Assembly (NCBI GenBank): GCA_916610825.1
Contig: OU744452.1
Location: 16,765,103-16,829,102, forward strand
Length of the DNA stretch: 64,000 bases
From: Haliclystus octoradiatus
Lineage: Eukaryota; Cnidaria; Staurozoa; Stauromedusae; Haliclystidae
Direction: 5' to 3'
Shown here: one piece after another, positions 60,601-64,000 of the stretch
Layout: each line of letters starts with the position of its first letter
Position numbering within the stretch: the first letter of the stretch is position 1
The notes under the pieces: generated by a model
Database searches by the model: none
The model's input: only the letters and a program-made list of their open reading frames with translations
Told to the model about the DNA's origin: nothing
Program-made: the position numbers and the translations under genes

Positions 60601-63600
60601 TGACACAATCTGAAGTTCGGTTGCTCTGCCAACTGAGCTAATCACACAACTGAGCTAAGCCAACCTGGTAGCTGGGTCAAAGTTGAAACGTTTCGCTTTA
60701 AATCTTTTGAAATTAATCAACTTCAATATGAATTTAAGTAAAGTAATGTAGACGGTGTCGCCCTACAAAAGGCACCCAGAGTGACTTTTTTCGCTGAGAG
60801 AAATGATTTTAAACGCTCTTTGTTGATCTCAGCCGCGAAACTGCGGATCAATTTCTACAGATTTCATGGTAGATAGGTTTCGATTGTCAATGCGCAATGA
60901 TGCGCCGCAGCTAATCACAATGCAATTCCCTCTGGACTATTCCAGCTGCCATTCTCAGATGGTAGCTTACTCATTTGATGTTTCAGATAAAGTCAAGGCT
61001 GAGTTGACCTTAGGGGGATTTGAGCCACAGTCGATCAGATATGATCCTATCTGAAGTTCGGTTGCTCTACCATCTGAGCTAATTCTCCCTTAATGTGAAT
61101 TTAACAAACAGAGATAAACAATAATAAATGTTTCAACTATGTTGATGTGCACTGTTCTTGAAACTCGATACCTGGTGAAAGTTGATATTGAAATAAAAGC
61201 CATAAAATTAATACAGTTGAAACAGTAAGCAATATTTTCTTTTGTTATGATAAACAGAAAGCGAATTAAAATATCGAAGCACGTTCCAACAACAACTGGA
61301 AAACGTGGTTCTAAATGATATATATAGGCCTACTATATAACTCAAATAACTTATTGGAAACAAACTCGGAAAACAGAAGAAAACTGAACCCCACACACAG
61401 GCTTTTGAATTCATATGTATACATATAATGATGAGAAATGTTGTTTTATCAAGGTTTTTGATGAACAGTCATTATAGGGTCCTAGGAACATTTCGGAACA
61501 ATTTCCTGACAATTTATTTGTTTTTGAAAGTTGAGCAATTGATACAGTCGAACAAAATAACATCATATTATATGTTTATTGTATTGATAAAGATAAATGG
61601 TTGAGTAATATCATAGTTAGCAAGAAACCCTAGCAAAATACAATCAGGAACGGAAGAAAGTAGGAATCCTAGAATCCCAGATTCCGGAAGGTTAAAGAAA
61701 ATTCAGAAGAAAATTGATATTTTTTATGACTTATTGGTCAAACATTAACAAAAATTGTTCAGAAGATTAAAATGTTGAAATGCCTCTAGGATTCCAGAAG
61801 GTTGAACGTTTTGTCGGCCCCTGCATACAATAACTGATACAATTGAACAAAACAGCACATGTTTGATTCTAAAAGACATACAGTCAAACATGTTATAACG
61901 GTCACCTCTACATAGAGGCCACCTGTCTATAGTGGTCACTCTTGATATGTCTAAAACAGTATTTTCTATTGAATCAACCCCGTAAATAAAGGTAAATAAA
62001 GGCCACCTGCGTATAGTGGTCAATCTATTAACCTCTCATAGCCGGCTGTTATGTAGGCTACAGGTATCACTGTATTAGTGTTAGTCTATTAATATTATTA
62101 CCGATTTTGAAACTCTCGTCAAACATCCAGCTTGACAGGCAGAGAAATAAGAAACACCATTACTACCACAAATTGGTGAATATAGGACATTCTCACAATT
62201 ACATTGAAGATTGCACGAGGAAGATAGATTCCTTTCTGGCACAATTGAGCTAAAACGCATAAGAACAACATATGAAAAAAAAAATATGAAAATACAAATG
62301 ATTATGTGACATTTTTTTTTTGTATTGCTTAGCGGTCCCATTGTCGGTTCTACTGTATTTCTGTCAAGTGTTACTTCAGTTTGGGTTTGATCTGCAATAG
62401 GGTTGTGTAAGTGGCAAGGCAGATATATTAATTATGTATAAGCCGGCAAAAGTTTGGAAAATATATAAAACATTCAAACAGAAAGTGTACAACTTTTAAT
62501 ATCTATATCATCACCATTTACCTAAATTGTGAACTCTATCTGAACTACTTCCCCGGTATAATAAAATCATGAACAGTTCATGAAATGTTCACAACTGTTT
62601 ACGAACTGAAGTAAACCCAGAAGTAAATGTTCATGAACTGTGCATGGAAGTTCATGAACTTATAAACTTCTTCTTCGCATTGATTGCGTTCAAATTAATT
62701 GTCCTTGAGATGTGCATGACCTTCTTGTGAACTATACAGAAAATGTTTCTGTGAATTTTATATAAAGTATTCGTATTACCAGACACAAGAATTCAAATTT
62801 CAAAAATATTATGAAATCAAGGATATTTAGATATTTGTAATGGATTTCAATGGGTAAAATGAGATAGATCTACAGAACTTTTACAAGTGTAGAAATCGTC
62901 TGAAATCTGCAAAAAGTCTGAAAATTCTCATGTCTGTATTACGCTCACAAACTTTCATGAAGTTTTGCAGGGATTGATGTGATATAGTTGACAATTTTTT
63001 TTAATTGTACTTAATGAGCTGTTTATGAACTGCTTGAGAAATTGGTTGTGAAAATTATACTATTTCACATTCATGAACTTGTTGCACTGTAGGGTATAAT
63101 TTGCCAACATAATTCCTAAATGTAGGCCTACAGTTATAATTAGATGATGATGATGATGGTGATATGTTTTCTTACTTGTTATGATATGTTACATGTATCC
63201 CGGCAATAGTTGGTTTATTACATCCAGGAATAAGGAAGGAGAAGACACTGACAACCGCAAGTAATTGAAATATAAAACAATACTTTGCTGCTTTTTCACA
63301 AGTATGCTGCATTTTGAGTCTTTTCATCAGATAACTGCCAAGAAATATCCCACCAGCAGTTCCAGGAATTAATGTTATACCAGATGCAATACCTGCACGA
63401 GATGTACTTGCTCCAAATTGTGATTGAAGGTATTTAACAACAAAAGGTCCAAGTCCAGTGGCCATCATAGCACTGCATGTTAAAGCCAAGGTATTAAACA
63501 TATATGTTGGATTTTTTAGTAAAGTTAAAGTCGCTGGTATCATTTCTCGTAAATTTCCTTGTATACGAATGTCTTCAGGACGTACAACACCATCTATGAT

Positions 63601-63756
63601 TGCTTGCTCTCTGACTGTACGTGCACCAGGCATGTGTCGTGGATATGCAAGTAACGCAAACGATGTTATTAAGATAAGAACACCACCAAATAAATGACCT
63701 AGCCACCAAGCACCAATCCATCTAGGATCATCAGGTGTTAAATCAACCCCAGGAGG
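57624..63756 (-). CDS. SLCO: Organic anion transporter polypeptide, SLCO4A1-like (5' part off the right edge)
   Basis: Sodium-independent organic anion transporter of the plasma membrane (OATP/SLCO, 12 TM). Visible exons 5'->3': 63756-63176, 62249-62102, 60108-59918, 59276-59062, 57826-57624; 1338 nt, the last 445 residues. The first exon begins just before the OATP signature region DPRWIGAWWLGHLFGG, followed by hydrophobic segments and LKNPTYMFNTLA, and IASGITLIPGTAGGIFLG. The large extracellular loop is Kazal-like, with ten cysteines over two exons (CNLQCNC, SPICGSNGVSYFSACQAGC, ECGC, GLCNRDC). The last TM block begins CVPDNERAYALGLQWIFLSL and contains GSLPGPVLFG and IDQSCDLW, closest in memory to SLCO4A1. 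It ends with a final TM helix and a 50-residue cytosolic tail. Introns hold SINEs and MITEs. Subfamily assignment is moderate; the family is certain. Confidence 0.94.
58684..58860 (-). mobile_element. TA-flanked MITE, family P, complete copy
   Basis: Left end 'cagtgaaacctgtctataac', right end 'ataacaggtttgactg', TA at 58682-58683 and 58861-58862. In the last SLCO intron. Confidence 0.85.
59690..59784. mobile_element. Right-end fragment of hAT-like MITE family H1
   Basis: Contains 'gactcttgtaaatagatg' and 'actctg', the right terminus of family H1; the left terminus is lost. In an SLCO intron. Confidence 0.55.
60287..60650 (-). mobile_element. tRNA-derived SINE, family 1
   Basis: Full-length minus-strand copy in an SLCO intron, with A and B box region at the right end and the conserved 3' end at 60296 (acggtgtcgccctaccgaag on the plus strand). 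Confidence 0.85.
60744..61087 (-). mobile_element. tRNA-derived SINE, family 1
   Basis: Second minus-strand copy, about 95 bp from the previous one and in the same orientation. The body has a small deletion near 60775 where the 'gtaccactcctctatttct' block is lost. A and B boxes are recognisable. Confidence 0.83.
61645..61823. mobile_element. hAT-type MITE, family H2
   Basis: Termini CAGGAACGGAAGAAAG and TTTTGTCGGCCCCTG; flanks AATACAAT and CATACAAT form a 7/8 target duplication. In an SLCO intron. Confidence 0.85.
61882..62072 (+). mobile_element. TA-flanked MITE, family P, complete copy
   Basis: Left end 'cagtcaaacatgttataacg', right end 'caggtatcactg', TA on both sides. A small internal duplication of 'taaataaagg' is visible near 61984-62000. 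It ends 30 bp from the SLCO Kazal exon. Confidence 0.82.
62553..62970. repeat. GTTCATGAAC foldback remnants in an SLCO intron
   Basis: 'tcatgaacagttcatgaaat' and 'gttcatgaactgtgcatgga' at 62570-62660, then 'actttcatgaagttttgcag' near 62950. Further weak blocks continue to about 63085. The only locus of the family outside the left 31 kb. Confidence 0.55.
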
Positions 63757-64000
63757 CTGAAAATACAATTAAAATCAATTAGAGAATCAGTCTGAGTATT
63801 GAATGCGAAGCAACATTGGATTAATAAGAGTAGCATGCGCAATTTTCAATATTATTTATTGACTTGGGATATGTCTATATTTTTTTGAGAAAAGCATCTA
63901 GGTCCCACGAATTTGGTAGTTTCAGCACTTTGGTATCATTCTTTTTTCACGAGAGATCATCTTGACCTATGTAGAATTGAAATCTGCCGTTTCAAGTTTA

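Overview
The window is AT-rich, intron-rich animal DNA. It holds five protein-coding genes with conventional GT-AG introns, set in a dense litter of small DNA transposons, tRNA-derived SINEs and LINE pieces. The gene content, short exons in kb-scale introns, SINEs with internal A/B boxes and the very frequent motif 'taggcctac' suggest an invertebrate metazoan, possibly an echinoderm or other non-vertebrate deuterostome. The species-level guess is weak. All gene models were assembled by hand from splice sites, reading phase and remembered family sequences; every exon junction given is in phase.

Layout. (1) 133-18129, minus strand: an NT5C2-like cytosolic 5'-nucleotidase with 21 coding exons visible; its 3' end lies beyond the left edge and a likely 5' UTR exon ends at 18929. 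(2) 19418-34958, plus strand: complete SMYD5 (11 coding exons, 391 codons), divergent from NT5C2 over less than 0.5 kb. (3) 35183-43508, minus strand: complete CCDC142 (7 exons, 942 codons), convergent with SMYD5, 224 bp between stops. (4) 43.5-50.1 kb: intergenic, with two SINEs or SINE-like pieces and a LINE graveyard that includes one nearly intact 5'-truncated LINE (46450-49328). (5) 50137-54245, plus strand: complete UBTD1/2 orthologue (3 exons, 227 codons) with a long AAT microsatellite in intron 1. (6) 54.3-57.6 kb: intergenic, with a 74-bp/148-bp higher-order tandem array. (7) 57624-63756, minus strand: the 3' half of an OATP (SLCO4A1-like) transporter, running off the right edge.

The genes do not form an operon or pathway. 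NT5C2 acts in purine nucleotide turnover, SMYD5 is a lysine methyltransferase, UBTD is a ubiquitin-like adaptor, SLCO is a membrane transporter, and CCDC142 is of unknown function. From memory, human NT5C2 and UBTD1 are both on 10q24 and SMYD5 and CCDC142 both on 2p13, so the block may preserve an ancestral linkage.

The most unusual non-genic features are: a foldback repeat family built from the palindrome GTTCATGAAC, about 16 loci, nearly all in the NT5C2 and SMYD5 introns; a minisatellite with 148-bp higher-order structure that grew out of the interior of a TA-flanked MITE; several hAT-type MITEs with 8-bp target duplications; and a near-perfect 85-bp-arm hairpin in a CCDC142 intron. No CRISPR, prokaryotic-type system, functional tRNA gene or convincing viral fossil was seen.
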